A stretch of DNA of 64,000 nucleotides, taken from the NCBI GenBank assembly GCA_001695595.3, contig MBPM02000059.1, forward strand, positions 248,001-312,000, written 5' to 3'. Made by a program: the position numbers and the translations under genes. Shown here in pieces: positions 1-12,800 of the stretch; position 1 is the first letter of the stretch; each line of letters opens with the position of its first letter. This DNA comes from Plasmopara viticola. Taxonomy: Eukaryota; Oomycota; Peronosporomycetes; Peronosporales; Peronosporaceae. Below the pieces are notes generated by a model that was not told the DNA's origin, did no database searches, and saw nothing but the letters and a program-made list of their open reading frames with translations.

Positions 1-3000
1 GTGTCTTTGCCATGACAGTAATCGCATTTTTATCATTATAAGTGTGTGCGATGCGCCACTTACCATTTGGCACTCTGAGACAAAACATTGCCTTCCGAGC
101 CATTCTCTTTTTAGTACCCTACATATAAAGGGTCAATGACGTCACACTGATCCAACTATACCGGCCATTGCCATAACATGCAGTATTTGGCCCACAAAAA
201 TCCAAAACAATACTACATTGTACACCTCTTATCAGGTGGTAAAGCAAAAGGTGCCTCTCGTGATACCATACTCTATTGTGTTCTAGGAGTATGAGACAGA
301 TTTAATTAATTCTTCCAAATTAGTGATTCACTCCGTGCACTAGAATTCTTCTTTGTGTCTTTTGAAGTTTCAAATGATAAAGACGAATTTCTTCTCAGGT
401 GGTCGTGTCAAAGAATGCCGCTGGCCTTACTGTTATCGTCATACAAACATGTCTACTTTAATTTTTCCATCCAAGACCGGATGCTTTTGCGATGCTTGAT
501 AAAAATCAAGCGCCCGAGTTTTCTCCTAGAGTGATTGCCAGTCTTGAAGAAAATTGTGAAGCGCTACCGTCTATATTGCTTCCGGCGAACTCTTTGACCA
601 TCACATCGCCCGCTTTGCGAAAAAGTGCTGTTACACATGCACATGAAAGGCTGAGGCCCAGATTGTGTATGCCCTGGCCGACAATAACAGCGAGAGCTGT
701 CCAAAACAAACATTACTTAGTGGGGTTACATACCACCCCACATGCACTGTCCGGGCTTTACTCGCGTTCCATAACCTGCAGCTAAACGTACGCAGCCACT
801 TTCTTCCACGCGCGACAATCGTTGAAAAACATGTCATTCCACGTGACCCCGCTATTAATGCCTTCGCTTGCACGCGACTCTACTCTATATGAAATCAGGG
901 TGGGCACTCTTACTCGTAAGCATTACTCAATATCACTGCACGTGCAGTCGCAGAGCTTTGTCTACAAGCACCGCTCATTGGCTTTCGTGTGACTGCATGC
1001 ACGGTAATAGGGCCTTGCCCGCACCACCTTGATTGCCAACGTCAATTATGACATCACCAGAATGCACTTCCTAAGACTATAAATGAAGAAGTAATGCGCG
1101 TCATCACGTTCTTTACTACTGTCGTTATTTATTGTCCACTCTGCTATTCAGTGCTGATGACTCTGCCCAGCGTTAATGCACTGGCGTTTTCCTACAAAGC
1201 AGAAGTGGACCGATGACATGCCAAAGCTCTTATCATAGCAAAGTATGGTAGCATCGAAGGTTCTGAATTTCCAAACAGCCCTTGTATCAAAACGGCTTAG
1301 CCACGCCATACCCTTGTTTTGCATTCAAGTTAAACTACAAACAGTTTTGATGCTGTCGAAGGCCACAGGTGTTACATGAAATTGTCCATTTATTCCTGTT
1401 GCCAATCAACAACGACGAAAGCCTCGGCATTTGGGTAAGTATTTTTGACAATAAGGCTTTTAATGTTATTGACCATTGCACCAGAGTTGACGGAACAAGT
1501 CCTTGGTGTACTAAGACCCTGCATAGTGATTCGTACTAGTATGCATTAAGAAGCGGTCATTGGAGCATGCATTACTTGTCTAGTACTACGCATGGCCTTT
1601 CTCTTGTCATTCGATATAAGTCGTGACTGTCACACACTATTCTGATTGTCTCACTTAGTGTCGCACGCATGGTATTTGTATCACCTCATTACAGGGCGTG
1701 GCCTGAACTTAGGTCTTTCATGCACACTTGACCGGAGGCCGTGAAGTTGATGTAGGGTGTTGAATTAGTCGGCATATCAATTGGTCTATTCCCGTAGGTC
1801 TCATCTGCGATGGTGGTCAAGGCGAAGCTCAGATCTTTTGGTCAGCATATGGTATCTGTCGATGCTTCGTTTATAATAACATCGCTCATTTGTGGTTGGG
1901 GCATCATCTGTACCAAGTGCTCAAAAATTTGGAGTACCAACCAAGATCAACCACTCGTCTCGTATGCTTCAAGAAGACGACAGTCCCAAATAGATGCGGT
2001 ATAGATTTCTTGAAATGAACAAAGACCTTTCGAGCCTCAAGTAGGTGCTGAAGATCGATTAGGTTTGGCCACCAATTCTTGGTGCTTACGAACCCATACA
2101 TTTGCTCTTCACCAAACGATCGTTAAGCGGTGTATAGTGAGAATACGTCATTTCACATTCACAATCGTGCGAAACCACTGCGTGTGCTAAATCACCATCA
2201 GCAGTGGTGCTATACAAATAGAAAGCATCTTGCTGAATTGCGCCGGCAACTTCTATTACAAGTCCTTGAGCACATCGCTCCCGAAAGCCTTTGGCGAAGA
2301 TTTAATATATCGTCTTACGCACAAGCGGCACGTAAAATTGAGCTTCGCGGAGGAGGTTGCAGCTGTAACATGAGCTGCTCATTGCTCGGGGTAATGCATA
2401 GTGCAGAAGTCAAAAGTTTAGCTTCCCTGAATTTATTTCACGTCACCTGGCCATTCACTTTGAAAGCTGAGTCGCCTTTTTCTCAGTGTGTAGTGACGCA
2501 TGATCTGTGAAGATTAGAGCCTAGTAGGCGAATAATATATTTGACGAGAGCATTCTCCATTGCAAGTAGCTTTTTGTTATGATGTGAAAAGTTCTGCTCG
2601 GCAGTTTCGAGCTTCCACATTTGAATGGAATTTCTCGATCTCGCATCTCGTGTTTGCCCACAGCAGTGCATTGCCGTTTGCAAGTTCTGGTGCATTACAG
2701 ATGACTTTAAACGGCCGATTTTGATTCAGCAGAGGTAGGATCGGCACCTGTAACAGCCTTTTCATGACTTTGTCAAACTGGTGTTGGTATCTATTTTCCC
2801 AAGCTTGTATTCGTTTTGGAGAGGTCGGATACTGCTTGGCCACTCTAAGGCAATAACACTCTACTTGTGTATGTATATAATATGTATTGTCCAAGCTAAG
2901 TCACTTTCTTAGTTCTTTCTAGTTCACGAAAGCAACCAAGGTACAATGACCTTAGCCATAGTGACTTTGCGTGTAGGCCGTGCTTTCCAGCAAGAAATAC

Positions 3001-4069
3001 AAAAGAACATTGTTTCTATGCCGAAGTTGAACGTATCTGCATAAACGCATAGCTTAATTAATTGCGTGCTGCTTTTGATCACGGCACACTTTCGTTTCCG
3101 CGTGTGCTGTGGAGGACTATAAACAGAATGCCATCGATGCATCTTTGTAAATCCCCTTCGTGGAGTTTGAAAAAATGCGCCGCCAGACAATTTAATATCG
3201 CGCGCGCGTTTGAAAGCCCTTATGACATCACAAATTAATCCTAAGCATGCATCTTATAGCTCTGACCGCGGTCAGAGGGAGGACATTCTTTAACGTAAAG
3301 AATGGATAGGACCGATACACTGTATATTCTGCGTATTAATGACGTACATCTTGATTATGTGTTAGCGCCGAAGGAGATCTTTGTAAGACCACATTCTGGT
3401 ACTCCTTTACCAGAAAGAACAGTACAAATACGATTGTATCTTTACGATCAAAGTCCACGCCAAAGTGCCTGCTGAAATTTTGTTCGTAAAGCAGGTCAAA
3501 AGACGTAAATTTCGTTTCATGCTTTTATAGTATCATTCACGCTTTATAAGGTAGTAATAGTGAGAAATTGATTTCATTCTTATGTGGAAAGACCATCGTT
3601 CAGGTTACACTATCGGCCTCGTCAGCCAATTTATGCTCCACCGTCGACAGCTCATCCGTTTTGAGTAAAGCGACCACTGACATAGATAATCTAGACTAAT
3701 CTTGCCGTTGACCACATCAGTATACCTGTTAATAAGGGCACATGATCGAGCGCTATCGTCATTAACTGACACGCCTACCTTGAAAACTCAACATTTCGGA
3801 CGAGACCCTTTGCGTCGCTTAATTAGTGCCATGCCTCGTTGTCTCTTTTTATGAGATTATAGGGCTCGAAGAGACTTGTCGTGGAGCGCTTGTGCCCACA
3901 CAATTGTCTGTTGACGCACCAACGTCTACGTTGACGTTCAAAGAAATGCTTCATTCATTAAAGTCCACTTTCTGAGAAAAACGTATAAATTGGTTGGGTG
4001 GCGGCCGGTGTTTTCTGAATTTAGCTAATGATGTCCACGACGAGCGCTTCTAGTATATTTCGTGCCACC
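1..4069. other. Gene-poor AT-rich DNA, no gene supported
   Basis: All reading frames here are short and none shows a recognisable domain, codon pattern or splice structure. The features I can point to are a perfect CRE-like octamer TGACGTCA at 137-144 and two adjacent perfect palindromes at 3260-3304, listed separately. I take this to be intergenic or decayed repeat DNA. Confidence 0.5.
3260..3304. repeat. Two adjacent perfect palindromes
   Basis: An 18 bp perfect palindrome (CTCTGACCGCGGTCAGAG, 3260-3277) is followed six bases later by a second inverted repeat with 9 bp arms and a 3 bp centre (CATTCTTTA/ACG/TAAAGAATG, 3284-3304). Both could extrude as hairpins or bind dimeric proteins. No gene starts nearby, so the function is unknown. 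They may mark an old transposon end. Confidence 0.6.
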
Positions 4070-5262
4070 GTACATGCATCTTTCAGGTCTCAATTTCTAT
4101 GCCCGGGTCTACACGCAACCCTAATTTTATATGCCTTGAATGAATACTAATCACGCCACTTGTGGCATGAAGAAAATGATATCTCCTATCAGCACCGCCC
4201 AGGGACATTTCGTGCCTCTCCATGTGCAGTCCATCGCACATACTCCTTTTTGCGTATGCTTACCATGTATTTGAAGACATACAGTGGGTATTGGTATAGC
4301 TCAGTGTCCCAAGTGTCACCCCCCGTCCTCCTCAACCGTATTCACGTCTGTTTTTGCCTCTCGTATGTCCACCACATGGATCGACTAGTTCCAGTGGTCC
4401 GAAACACAGACCTACGAGCAGATCTCAGGCTTCGCTGAAAAGACCTCGCACCCTCTTTACACTCATATGGTAAGGTTGCCAGGTCGTAGCTAAGTACACA
4501 GCCTGGGTTTCGTTCGCTTTAAGATTATGTCCGATGCGCGCAAAGCAAGCGTGCTCTACAAGCGAGCGAATCGACAATATAACGTACTTAATTTAACATT
4601 GTGAGCTTGGCTTGTGTGTTTATAATCGGACGATAAGATAGTCAAATAATGAAGAAACTTTGTTTTATAATAATCTCTAAGTGGTGCCTGTCTGGTTGTC
4701 TGGTAGACAAAAGAGATTATAGATAGGCAAAAAATAAAAAAACTTAAGACTTGTAAAGTTCAAAGTCTTACTGTAACGGAGTTGCGTTTTTTGTGTCACG
4801 CTAGTTGGTGGCATTACAATTTTGTGTGACAGAAATCAGGTGATATTCGAACATTGGCAGTGCGGTATAACAGGAAAGCAGTATATTAATAGTCATTGCT
4901 TGATATATACTCGGAAAATACCAGTCTGAAAAATACCTTTTAGTATTTTCGCTCCTCAATTTTCATTCTAAGCCTGAATGAAATTAAGCTCACATGTGGG
5001 AATAAGGAGACACATTGAGGCCTAATATCGGTACAAACACTAGCTCTTAGGGTGAGGTAGATTGTTTTTACAGTTGTTTGTAATTATAAAACGACCTGAA
5101 CTCACGCTGTACGAACACAGTGCGCATACATGGGCGCCAAAAAGACTTGTGTCAGCTGACACTTTAGCTTGCCTCACATGGGGTATGGCACCTTAGCTGA
5201 TATGTTGAACGTAGGGGCGATTTCGCGTGCCCGCCCATTGTACTTCGACACCGAATCTCCGC
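4070..5262 (+). repeat. Repeat block X, copy A
   Basis: This 1.2 kb block recurs in reverse complement at 40421-41440. Matching stretches include the sequence around 4370-4470 (rc at about 41030-41160) and 4730-4830 (rc at about 40770-40880). Copy A carries an extra segment of about 80 bp near 4640-4710 and another of roughly 100 bp near 4855-4940 that copy B lacks at the equivalent place. Part of the second segment turns up instead at 39735-39806. I recognise no coding domain in it. It may be the body of an unclassified mobile element or a segmental duplication. Confidence 0.75.
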
Positions 5263-5282
5263 AATAAGCTTTCCATCAGGGA

Positions 5283-5643
5283 TAGTCTAACTCAGTCTCG
5301 CTTCTCTTGGAGATCTTTCCACATATCTGCCTAACTCCAAGAGTTTTTAATTCCAAGACTTAATGTAATTAATGTAACTCTTATTTATAAATTGTACTTT
5401 CTTCACGCTTGTCGATAAAATGGAGCATATATAATTGTTAGTTACAGGACAACAATTAGGGATTCTATATTATATAGGGGTGAACGACTTTCTCGCGTAA
5501 TAAATCGATTACCTGCGGAATGTCGTGGTTGCGCAATACTATACCTCATCGCTACTATTTTTATGGGTTAAACTCGCTTGAAATACTATTGACAGTGACA
5601 CCGACGACGAATGATCACACTTTGGCCTCCTCGTTGCACTAAA
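5283..5643 (+). repeat. Repeat block Y, copy A
   Basis: This block of about 350 bp is nearly identical to 40080-40420 in the same orientation, while its neighbour block X is inverted in the other copy. It begins at GTCTCGCTT and ends near GGCCTCCTCGTTG. No clear terminal inverted repeats and no reading frame of note are visible. It could be a solo LTR or the end of an unclassified element. Confidence 0.75.
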
Positions 5644-7216
5644 TCGTTTGCATCCTCGTAGAGGGAGGATCCTCAAGGGGGGATGCTCAATAAAATTTCG
5701 TGATAACGAACTAGTTCGCTATGCGATATTCGAGATAAGCTCGGATTGTGCTTTACAAATATAACCTTCTGATCCCTCTGATTTGGGCTTAAGAGGTCGC
5801 AAATGCAAAATAGCACCGAGAACATTGGCTGCGCACTACTACATTACATTAGTGGTCAGGGACATACTTATAAATAGGAATGATAGCAGTTTTAGGTGGC
5901 GTGTACTAAAAATACCTTGTCACTGTAATAATAAGATATACACGTTTCACTTGGAACATCAGTGATGTGGGCTGCATCACATAAAACTGAATGTCTCGCG
6001 CGTTGCAGTATATTAAATTAATCTGCATCGCGGCCAAGTCCGTCGGTCAGCTGCGGCCCCGTTACGGAGCTTCTTCTTCACGCTAAACTTCCAGCTTTGC
6101 GTATTTAACCAGAAAAATACTGACATCTAAAATTCGGAAGTTTACCAAGGGAACTAAGCATTATCGCAATATATATTGCTTATTTTAACTCGTACAACTG
6201 TAGGCCGAAGATACGTTTCAAGGCTTTTGACACGACAAACTTATTAGCTCAGTTGTGTTGAACTACATGAGACAGCCGGGCCTACTTTGCAATTAAGCTT
6301 TGCAGCGACCCGTTGTTTCAAATGTAGAAAATTGCGCTCATTTATAATTTGGCTTCGACAAATGCGCATTTAAACTATATAAGTAGTCAAATGTGCTTTT
6401 GCCTGTACGAAACTTTTAGCGTTCGCATCCGAAGGCTACGACGTCAATTACAGTATTGCGCGCCGTGTCCTTCTTGCTAGGATATGGCATGTAGAATTAA
6501 AGAAGATTAGAAGCCATACGATGGATGATTACGTGAACTATCTTGCGAAACGGGAGGGGGACATCCATTACACGCAGCTACATAGGATACAGTCTGGGCT
6601 TTTGTATCTCTTTTGGTCGGGCAATGGGTCGGACGTAGCAACGCCTGTCTCTCTCGCACGAGCCAGGAGGAACAAAGGTCTTTGGGCAAAGTCCTTTTTA
6701 CCACCTGCGTTAGTAAGTCCAAGATGTCTTAATCCTGTAGGGTCGTTCGCAATAATTTGTTCCAGCGGGCTGTAGCCAGCTATGGTGGCCCCCGAGTCGA
6801 CTTGAGCGCCGCGTTTGACCAGCTGGCGAAACGCCTTCCCCCTTCGCTAAGCCAATCGCTCGCATCTTATCTGTGACATCTCCCAAAGAACCCAGGCGAA
6901 GGCAAAGAGCACGATTAACGTAGGCTCGTCAGAACACAGTACGCGCGCAGAGGCCAAGGTATGGCAGCCTCACAGTGAGCCTATCTTAAACTTTCGTGCA
7001 ATACTGTAAAAATGGCAACTACCGTTACCGCTCGCCCATCCTTTCTTTATAACCATTTCGTTCGAATTTCTCCAGTGGCGCAACTGCATCTCCAACGACG
7101 TTATTTTGAGCGTCAGCGGTGACAGGGAGAAGACGTCAACACCATGTAGTCTTACGCTTAGATTCGCAAAGCATGCACACAAATTAATCATCGTTGTAAG
7201 CACTTTCGTTTTTGCC
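5644..7216. other. Intergenic, no gene supported
   Basis: No convincing gene is visible. On the minus strand at about 6690-6850 one short stretch looks faintly like an ankyrin repeat, but it is broken on both sides and was not accepted. The last 200 bp form the upstream region of the kinase gene. Confidence 0.4.
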
Positions 7217-8083
7217 ATGCCGTTGCCAACGCTCATTTCTGAGCGCTTCCGTCTCCTCCGTCCATTAAATGACGCGCTCTACGGACCCGTCGGGCTCTAC
7301 GAAGACACACAGCTCAACCGCGAACATGTGGCGATCAAGCAAGTGTCACTTGCGCGAGCTGTGGCAGCTTTGCGTGTCAACCCCAACCTGGACAATCCTT
7401 GGACCGAGCACCGTGTGGTTTCTCGTCTCATGACGTTGCCATCTCATGTCAACATTGTGCGTGTTCGCGGTGAGTTTTTACACAAACAAGACACGTGGTG
7501 CGTCGTCATGGAGTTTTGTCCTGGTGGCGATCTCTGGAGCTTATTAGAGCGCTTACCGAACAACCGTCTTCCAGAGTACGAAGCGTGTCAGCTTTTTCGC
7601 CAATGTGTCCGTGGCGTGCGCTTCCTCCACGCGCACGGCATTGCACATCGTGATCTGTCACTTGAAAATGTCTTTTACAGCCGTGGCGTATGCAAGGTTG
7701 GGGATTTTGGGCTAAGTACCAGTGCACCACTCCGAGGTTGCGGCGAGACCGTGGGAAAAGCTTACTACATGGCACCCGAAGTGGTCAACCAGGAAGCCTA
7801 CGATGCGTTTGCGGCCGACATGTGGTCGCTTGGCATCATGCTCTTCATCATGCTCACTGGCTCCCCCCTTACGTCTTGCGCGTCGCGCGACAATAAAGGG
7901 TTTAAAGCTTTCTGCGAGTTGGGTGTGGCGAAAATTATTGTCTCGTGGGGGCTCTCGGACCAAATATCTCCGGCGACGATTGGGTTGATAGACAAACTGC
8001 TTAGCATAGACCCAAACGAAAGACCAACGACTGACGAGCTGTATGAGGTCCTGGAGGCAACATCAACAAGCGATACGCAATAA
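7217..8083 (+). CDS. Serine/threonine protein kinase, single-domain, 288 aa
   Basis: A compact protein kinase that is little more than the catalytic domain. The ATP-binding lysine is K41 (VAIK) and a candidate helix-C glutamate is E64. The catalytic loop is HRDLSLEN (D146, N151), followed by DFG at 163-165 and APE at 186-188. The loop residue that is lysine in most Ser/Thr kinases (HRDLKxxN) is serine here. The glycine-rich loop is also atypical: residues 18-27 lack a clean GxGxxG. I start at the ATG at 7217. The same frame stays open 37 codons upstream to a GTG-type codon at 7106, but the extension does not look like kinase sequence. An AATAAA at 8216-8221 is a plausible poly(A) signal. The gene is intronless and stands alone in gene-poor DNA. 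Substrate and pathway are unknown. The serine in the catalytic loop leaves activity likely but unproven. Confidence 0.9.
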   Translation: MPLPTLISERFRLLRPLNDALYGPVGLYEDTQLNREHVAIKQVSLARAVAALRVNPNLDNPWTEHRVVSRLMTLPSHVNIVRVRGEFLHKQDTWCVVMEFCPGGDLWSLLERLPNNRLPEYEACQLFRQCVRGVRFLHAHGIAHRDLSLENVFYSRGVCKVGDFGLSTSAPLRGCGETVGKAYYMAPEVVNQEAYDAFAADMWSLGIMLFIMLTGSPLTSCASRDNKGFKAFCELGVAKIIVSWGLSDQISPATIGLIDKLLSIDPNERPTTDELYEVLEATSTSDTQ

Positions 8084-9475
8084 TTATGTAGATTTTGTTA
8101 GTGGTGAGGAAGGAGCATTGCCGTAAATTGTTTGTTAATTTTAATGGTTGTTCATGAAAGTATATAACGATTTTAGATCTGAATTAAGCGACCTAGAATA
8201 TTCATATAAAATTGTAATAAAAAGTATTAACGTCGATCTTCATGTCGCAATACCAATAACAGTTGCGGTCGGACCGTAGGTATAACGGTTATTGCACAAA
8301 AGTTGCACTTTTACTTCGTAATCTCCGTAACTGTAGTTATACTTGCATGGATCCATATACGGCTTCTCTGGTCTCAACATTTCTGTTTTTATAAGCTTTC
8401 CTCACGTACCCCTTCTGGGTGACGTTCACCACTTGACTTGGAATACCTCTCCAGAATGTGCGTCAGAAACTCCGTCGACTCCCTTCGCCAACAAAATGAA
8501 GGTAACAAATGCTTTATACCATTGAATGAAGAGAGGCCGCAGTCCACGAATGTCGATCTTAGCGTGTCTCTGTTGCGGTCAAAATATGATAGCTAAAGAT
8601 GTGGGATACCTCCGCAAGAGTGATGCTTTAGCTGTTATAATTAGACCCAAATTCACATCGACGGTTATACGAAAAATAAACCCGGTGTTTGTGATTGCAG
8701 CTTTCGTGTCAGGAATGGAGTTTGTCATGCTTCTCGCTAGCTGAAAGGGATTAAATCGAAATGTTAGGGCCCTACGGGACGATCTACTTCCTTCGAAGGG
8801 ACCGCGTTGAAAAACATGTCAAAAATGCATTTGCAAGTGACAAGTTCAAAGCTTCACTTTTCAAGATTTGATAGATTAGCTTACTAAAGGGCCGACTGGT
8901 AATGTATGTGGTTCCATGGGGTCGTACAAATTCTGTCGCTAGCTAACGAGATGCTGCATTTTACGCGGACCGACATCACTATGATGCTGAATTTTTGTTC
9001 ACGATGCTTATCAGCCGTCCGAAAGCCACAGTATTACATGATTTATTGGCATCGACGGCATAACTATCACGTAGTGACAAGGTCTCACAACACCTTGCAC
9101 AGAGGAGGCATGCGAAAAGATCGAAGATATGGATGTTCACTATCCCTGGCCAAAAGAAGTTAACATTTACTTTAGTATTTGTCCCATTTTAATTAGATGC
9201 ACTAAAAAGAGGCTGGTCCATTTATAAAATGCCTCGGTATACAAACCAGTACAAATACCATTGAAGTCTCTGTGACGAACCATTTTTTTGTAAGCAAAAT
9301 CCAGCTTTTACCTTAAAAGTTTGGCATCATGTAAAGCTTTCAAACCGCGCTCATCGACATGTACAGTAGAAAACTGTAAGTTCATCTACTACCTGATTGG
9401 TCGATGTCTAATTGCAAGCTTTATGTGAACAAGAATTAGATGAAAGTCTGAGGCCGATCTCATTAAATTTGCATG
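8084..9475. other. Intergenic, no gene supported
   Basis: Apart from the likely kinase poly(A) signal near 8216, only short frames without recognisable domains are present. Confidence 0.4.
8216..8221 (+). terminator. Possible poly(A) signal of the kinase gene
   Basis: A canonical AATAAA lies 133 bp after the stop codon of the kinase gene. Confidence 0.35.
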
Positions 9476-9809
9476 CAATGTAATGTAATGTATTACGTTA
9501 TCGCGTTGCCAAGTTATGCACGTGCTAGGCTTAGTCTGGCTAGTCCACGGCATAGAGTGGTGTCCGCATACGTCGAGTCTCGTTCGGCGGGCAGTGCAGC
9601 CAGCACCGAGGTCGTGAGGGTCTTCCATTATTTTGCTATTTTGCTTAGCTCTGACTTGGTAAGAGCCCAGGTGGCGCCCGGTGCTGGAGACCGTCGCGTC
9701 GAGGGTGAGACTCGTTAGAGACCTGCAGATGCCCGAGAGCACCTGCCCGAAGCGCGCGAGCATTTAGCCCCCGCGCTCGGAAGGAGGGCGTCACTCCAAC
9801 CTTTTCCAA
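9476..9809 (-). mobile_element. Short retroposon family A, copy 1
   Basis: This copy of about 330 bp matches the family copies at 34559, 36417 and 57956. The left end carries a short tail of TAATG units instead of the GTATT units seen in the others, and the right end is TTTTCC. The element reads from right to left, with the simple-repeat tail as its 3' end. I see no convincing target-site duplication here, and small deletions have broken the frame shared by the other copies. It is probably the oldest copy in the window. Confidence 0.8.
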
Positions 9810-12800
9810 AGGTGAAAAAAAAAACATTTTTTTAATGGTGGACTTTTAAGTAAATCAATGCAAGAAAGCTTGGCGTGTCAACAAGCATTTACTTCACTTG
9901 TTTACTGAGATGCAGGAGAAGTTTGACGTGGACAAAGTACCGTAAAAGCCAGCTAACTCCATATGAGATCGAGGCGCCCAAACATATCAAATTCAAATTC
10001 GCACGCATTGTAAAGATAACCGCATAAATTAGATGCTTTAAGGGCAACGAATCAATGCCAAAGCATTTATCTTGCTTCATTGAAGCTTGGATATTCTCGC
10101 TGGCAAAGTTCTTTAAGGCTCATCCTGGAAAAGTCAATGGTCTATTGATTGAGATTGGTGTCGCATTAAACTAATCATTTCAACCTTCGCTAGACTTCTC
10201 TTTTGAACAACGATCAGGCTCTGTCCTCACCAGCTCGATAGCACGTCGAGTTTGCTTCTTCTTTCAATATCAATAAGTGTCTTTCGTGCTAGGTGAGCTT
10301 GTCACTATTAACATTGCTTCCAAACACGCTCACAGTCTTTGAAGCAAAGTGCTGGCTGGGCGCCAAGATGAACATTCTGCAAATTGGACATCAAATTGAA
10401 CTCTCAGCTGCTTGCTTCGATGAAAAGCAGTTTCTTCGAAATGCTAAATCCTCCACTTGGGGCCTCTTAGTTTCTAACAACATGTCTAACGACTTGCTTC
10501 ACTTCTTCTACATCGCTTTGAAACACAGTGCCCAGCGCACTATTACATGCCAATTTGATAAAGACGACAGGCGAACACGCGGGATGATGCGTCAAAGTGC
10601 CATAGAATCGCTCTTAATCGGCCCGGCTCAAGACAAAACAGCATTTTGGTGCTTTGTACGTCGCAATATTTAAAGGCGCAACACAGATCATGATCCCTCG
10701 CACCAGACGCGAACCACTCGCGACAAGAAAGTCCGGGCAAACACTCGACTAAATACGACAGTCTCTTGCGTGACCTGGCCAAAATCTACCTTAACGTCGT
10801 TTTTGCTGATCCTTAAAGACAGCTGCCTTGCCAGTTGCAGCATTTTCAAGAGCAAGAAAAATGACACCAGCTCGGCCGTCGTCATTTACAACAATGAAGC
10901 CACCCGACGTCAAGTCAATTTTTTTCACTCAATTTCTCTTTTCGTGGAATAAGTTGAGGGGAGGGGATATCAAACGCATCCGCAAACCGAAGCTATCTCG
11001 ACATGACACCATTAACAGAGATGGCATTCGTACCACAGACATACGTGCACCATACGAAAGATCTTTTGGCGTTACATTGAGTGCCCAAGCACCAGAGTCT
11101 CAATGCATAGCAGTAAGTACCGAACATTTTTTAAACTAACACGGTAAAGAGTGATCTTTTCCATTTCCATTGAAGCCACCGCCAAGGAATTCTCGGCACC
11201 AATTATAACCGCATCACAATTTAATGCAACAGTGCATATGGAATTCGAATATCGCAAGTTCCATACCTGGACGTATTTGGCAAGCGACCAGACATCCCGA
11301 CGAGCTTGACATCTTGCGCTGAGACACATGATAATCAATCCAATTGTTAAGCTTATGAGCCACGCAGCCAAAGTAATTATCTTCTTTTCAAGAAATTGAA
11401 AGTCTGCTCCAAAATAGCCACAGCTTGTATCCAGGATCAACCCTGTGAGCAATCTCAAGCGCGTACACACAATCACGCAGAAGCTGCTGCTTCGCATGTC
11501 GAATTTATAAGGCCGAGGCGGGTGTTTCCTCGGATATTATGTGAGCTTTGTGATGAACCGCAGAAATTATTGTAAAGCGTTGTGGCTAACTTGCTTTACA
11601 ACACTCATGGAGACGCTTAAACGAATCTAGTACGACTTTTGCGATCTAAAGTCAAAAGCAACAAGTGCGGTTATTTGACCGCGAGTTGGGATTTGGTGGA
11701 AGTGGGTTCTTAGCACCTGGCTCGACATTATGCCAAAGTCGAACCACCAAGTGAGCAAGTTGCACTTTAAATCTCGGAAGCAACGCAAATTGTCCAAGGT
11801 GGTTTACCTTCGAGTTGCAATACCCTTATGATCTTTTCGGTCTCAACACTGTTTCTTCAAAGACACCGTGGTAGATGCAAACCACTTTTTACGACATCCA
11901 CCAAATTAGCAACGAAAACACGCAGAAACAAGTAGCGCAGAGACAAAGGCTTCTTTAAATAATGTGTCGTCTATAGACGCCGCGCTAGGGGTGTCTTCAT
12001 GACAGCCCTCGCAGCGCACTAGCCAGACAAGCGTACCGATCGGGGCAATGACATAGATCAGTCGAATCCACCCATCTTAAAATTACCTTTCCTCCTTGTC
12101 GGATCGGACCGCCCAAACAGCGAGCAGACTTTTCACGAGACGGAAATTGCGTCGGTTCCGCTAATTGATTCACATGGCGCACGTTAGCGATTTCAACGAT
12201 TAAATTTAGTTGAAGAACATTCGAAAACTGTCGTCTTCGACATCGTCATATTGCCTTTGAGAGTTCATTAATAATGCTGTCTCAGGTCGGGTCTTTACCT
12301 CTGAGACCTGGTAAGACCTTGGTGAGGTCGAAGCTAAGCCTACGATTACGAGAGGCCTACCTTCGGGAGATCGCAATGTTGCCACCGAGGCTTCCATGCG
12401 GCCTTGGCGGTGACAAGCCAGGCGAGTGCTAGCCATATAATTGCTTAAAGACAGATGTTTCTGGGTGAGAAAGATTTCCAAGCACACTTTCCCCACCGCG
12501 GTGGAATGGAAAGCGATTCCGAAGTCTCTTATACCTTAGAGGCTTCCTGGTTGATGCTGATTTTGATGCAGTGGCACCTGCGATAGCCGCCGAAGCAACC
12601 TTTCTGGCGTCGACTTCGTCGTCATAAAATGACCTGGCTGACCGTCAGTCCTTTTTTTGCCAAAACAAATTCTCCAACAAAAGTCTGATTTGATAAAGAT
12701 GTGACTGATTTCTCCCGTATCAAATGCAATTAAGCCATAATCTTACAAAAATGCAAAAGCAAGCGACGTTGTATCTCTTTCTTGGAATCAGAAAAAATGG

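Noticed and set aside
6690..6850. Minus-strand stretch resembling an ankyrin repeat (VKRGAQVDSG, GYSPLEQII)
   Set aside because: Only one loose unit, broken on both sides, with no neighbouring repeats in frame. A similar faint pattern at 13350-13460 was rejected for the same reason.
10368..10673. 101-codon plus-strand frame
   Set aside because: No domain or splice partners, and the surrounding frames are equally open; not distinguishable from chance.
11072..11497. 141-codon minus-strand frame with a hydrophobic N-terminus, considered as a secreted effector
   Set aside because: The N-terminus is not a clean signal peptide, no effector motif is present, and a hydrophobic stretch also lies mid-protein.
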